Shown: positions 6,554 through 6,694 of the stretch, piece by piece
Position numbering within the stretch: position 1 is the stretch's first letter
Layout: every line of letters starts with the position of its first letter
Assembly: GCA_964344495.1 (NCBI GenBank)
Contig: CAYFNI010000109.1
Location: 1 to 6,694 of the forward strand
Source: UBA6136 sp964344495
GTDB taxonomy: Bacteria; Pseudomonadota; Gammaproteobacteria; Methylococcales; Methylococcaceae
DNA length: 6,694 nucleotides
Reading direction: 5' to 3'
Made by a program: the position numbers and the translations under genes
Notes under the pieces: generated by a model
Seen by the model: only the letters and a program-made list of their open reading frames with translations
What the model was told of the DNA's origin: nothing
Database searches by the model: none

Positions 6554-6694
6554 TCAGCGGGGACGGCGCAGGTTGCCAGCGGCACCCGGCTGATTGAGAC
6601 CGGGGTCGCGGTGTGTAGCCGCCGCCGGGGGGGCATTGCCGAGGGCGCCGGGCTGATTGATGCCTGGATCGCGGGCGGCGGCTACACACCGCGA
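6554..6694 (-). CDS. C-terminal end of an unrecognised Pro/Gly/Ala-rich repeat protein (partial)
   Basis: The minus strand is open from the right edge to a TGA at 6556-6554, giving 46 residues; the start is outside the window. It contains two copies, 21 codons apart, of RDPG(I/L)NQPGA(L/A)GN, joined by APPAAATH and ending in LRRPR. Between the copies (6636-6674 and 6573-6611) most differences fall at third codon positions and are silent (GAT/GAC, CCA/CCC, GGC/GGT, CCC/CCG, GGC/GGT, AAT/AAC), while the amino acids are kept. That pattern argues that this frame is really translated. The composition suggests a disordered or extended tail. It runs convergently towards the small exported protein gene, 64 bases from that gene's stop. 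Function is unknown. Confidence 0.6.
   Translation of the reverse strand, partial: SRCVAAARDPGINQPGALGNAPPAAATHRDPGLNQPGAAGNLRRPR
6606..6694. repeat. Perfect 21-bp inverted repeat at the right edge
   Basis: Bases 6606-6626 are the exact reverse complement of 6674-6694, the last bases of the window, with a 47-base spacer. Whether the arms extend beyond the edge cannot be seen. The repeat lies within the partial minus-strand frame. It could be a real hairpin, a local inversion of a repeat-unit boundary, or a fold-back artefact at a contig end. Confidence 0.9.

Noticed and set aside
6573..6674. The two repeat units as a CRISPR array or mobile-element end
   Set aside because: There are only two imperfect units spaced in whole codons with mainly silent differences, which fits a coding repeat and not a CRISPR repeat; no transposase or target duplication is visible.

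Overview
The window is a GC-rich stretch of what looks like a proteobacterial chromosome. The beta/gamma lineage is an inference from the G6PDH type and the PhoP/PhoQ-like pair; I cannot name a genus. It holds five clear coding regions (one cut by the left edge) and a sixth, partial reading frame cut by the right edge. I see no tRNA, rRNA, insertion sequence, phage gene or CRISPR array.

Layout. (1) 2-1327 (+) is the 3' nine-tenths of zwf, glucose-6-phosphate dehydrogenase. (2) 1347-1400 holds two adjacent hairpins between convergent genes; the first is an intrinsic terminator for the minus-strand gene. (3) 1419-3134 (-) encodes an exported polysaccharide deacetylase of the NodB/CE4 fold, with two tandem copies of a roughly 150-residue module in front of the catalytic domain. 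(4) 3135-3743 is a long, partly AT-rich divergent intergenic region without a convincing gene. (5) 3744-4403 and 4393-5742 (+) encode an OmpR-family response regulator and its sensor kinase, overlapping by 11 bases; the kinase very probably starts at a TTG. (6) 5998-6489 (+) encodes a small exported protein of unknown function, followed by a strong intrinsic terminator. (7) 6554-6694 (-) is the C-terminal end of an unrecognised protein built of a 21-residue Asp-Pro-Gly/Asn-Gln-Pro-Gly repeat. The last 21 bases of the window are a perfect inverted repeat of 6606-6626.

How they may work together. zwf is a housekeeping gene feeding the oxidative pentose phosphate or Entner-Doudoroff route and appears unrelated to the rest. 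The two-component system lies head-to-head with the secreted deacetylase and upstream of a small secreted protein. A cell-envelope or extracellular-polysaccharide regulon is therefore a reasonable guess, but no binding site proves it. The most distinctive points are the duplicated, unassigned module and altered catalytic motifs of the deacetylase, and the repeat protein and inverted repeat at the right edge. I found no convincing wholly new multi-gene system.
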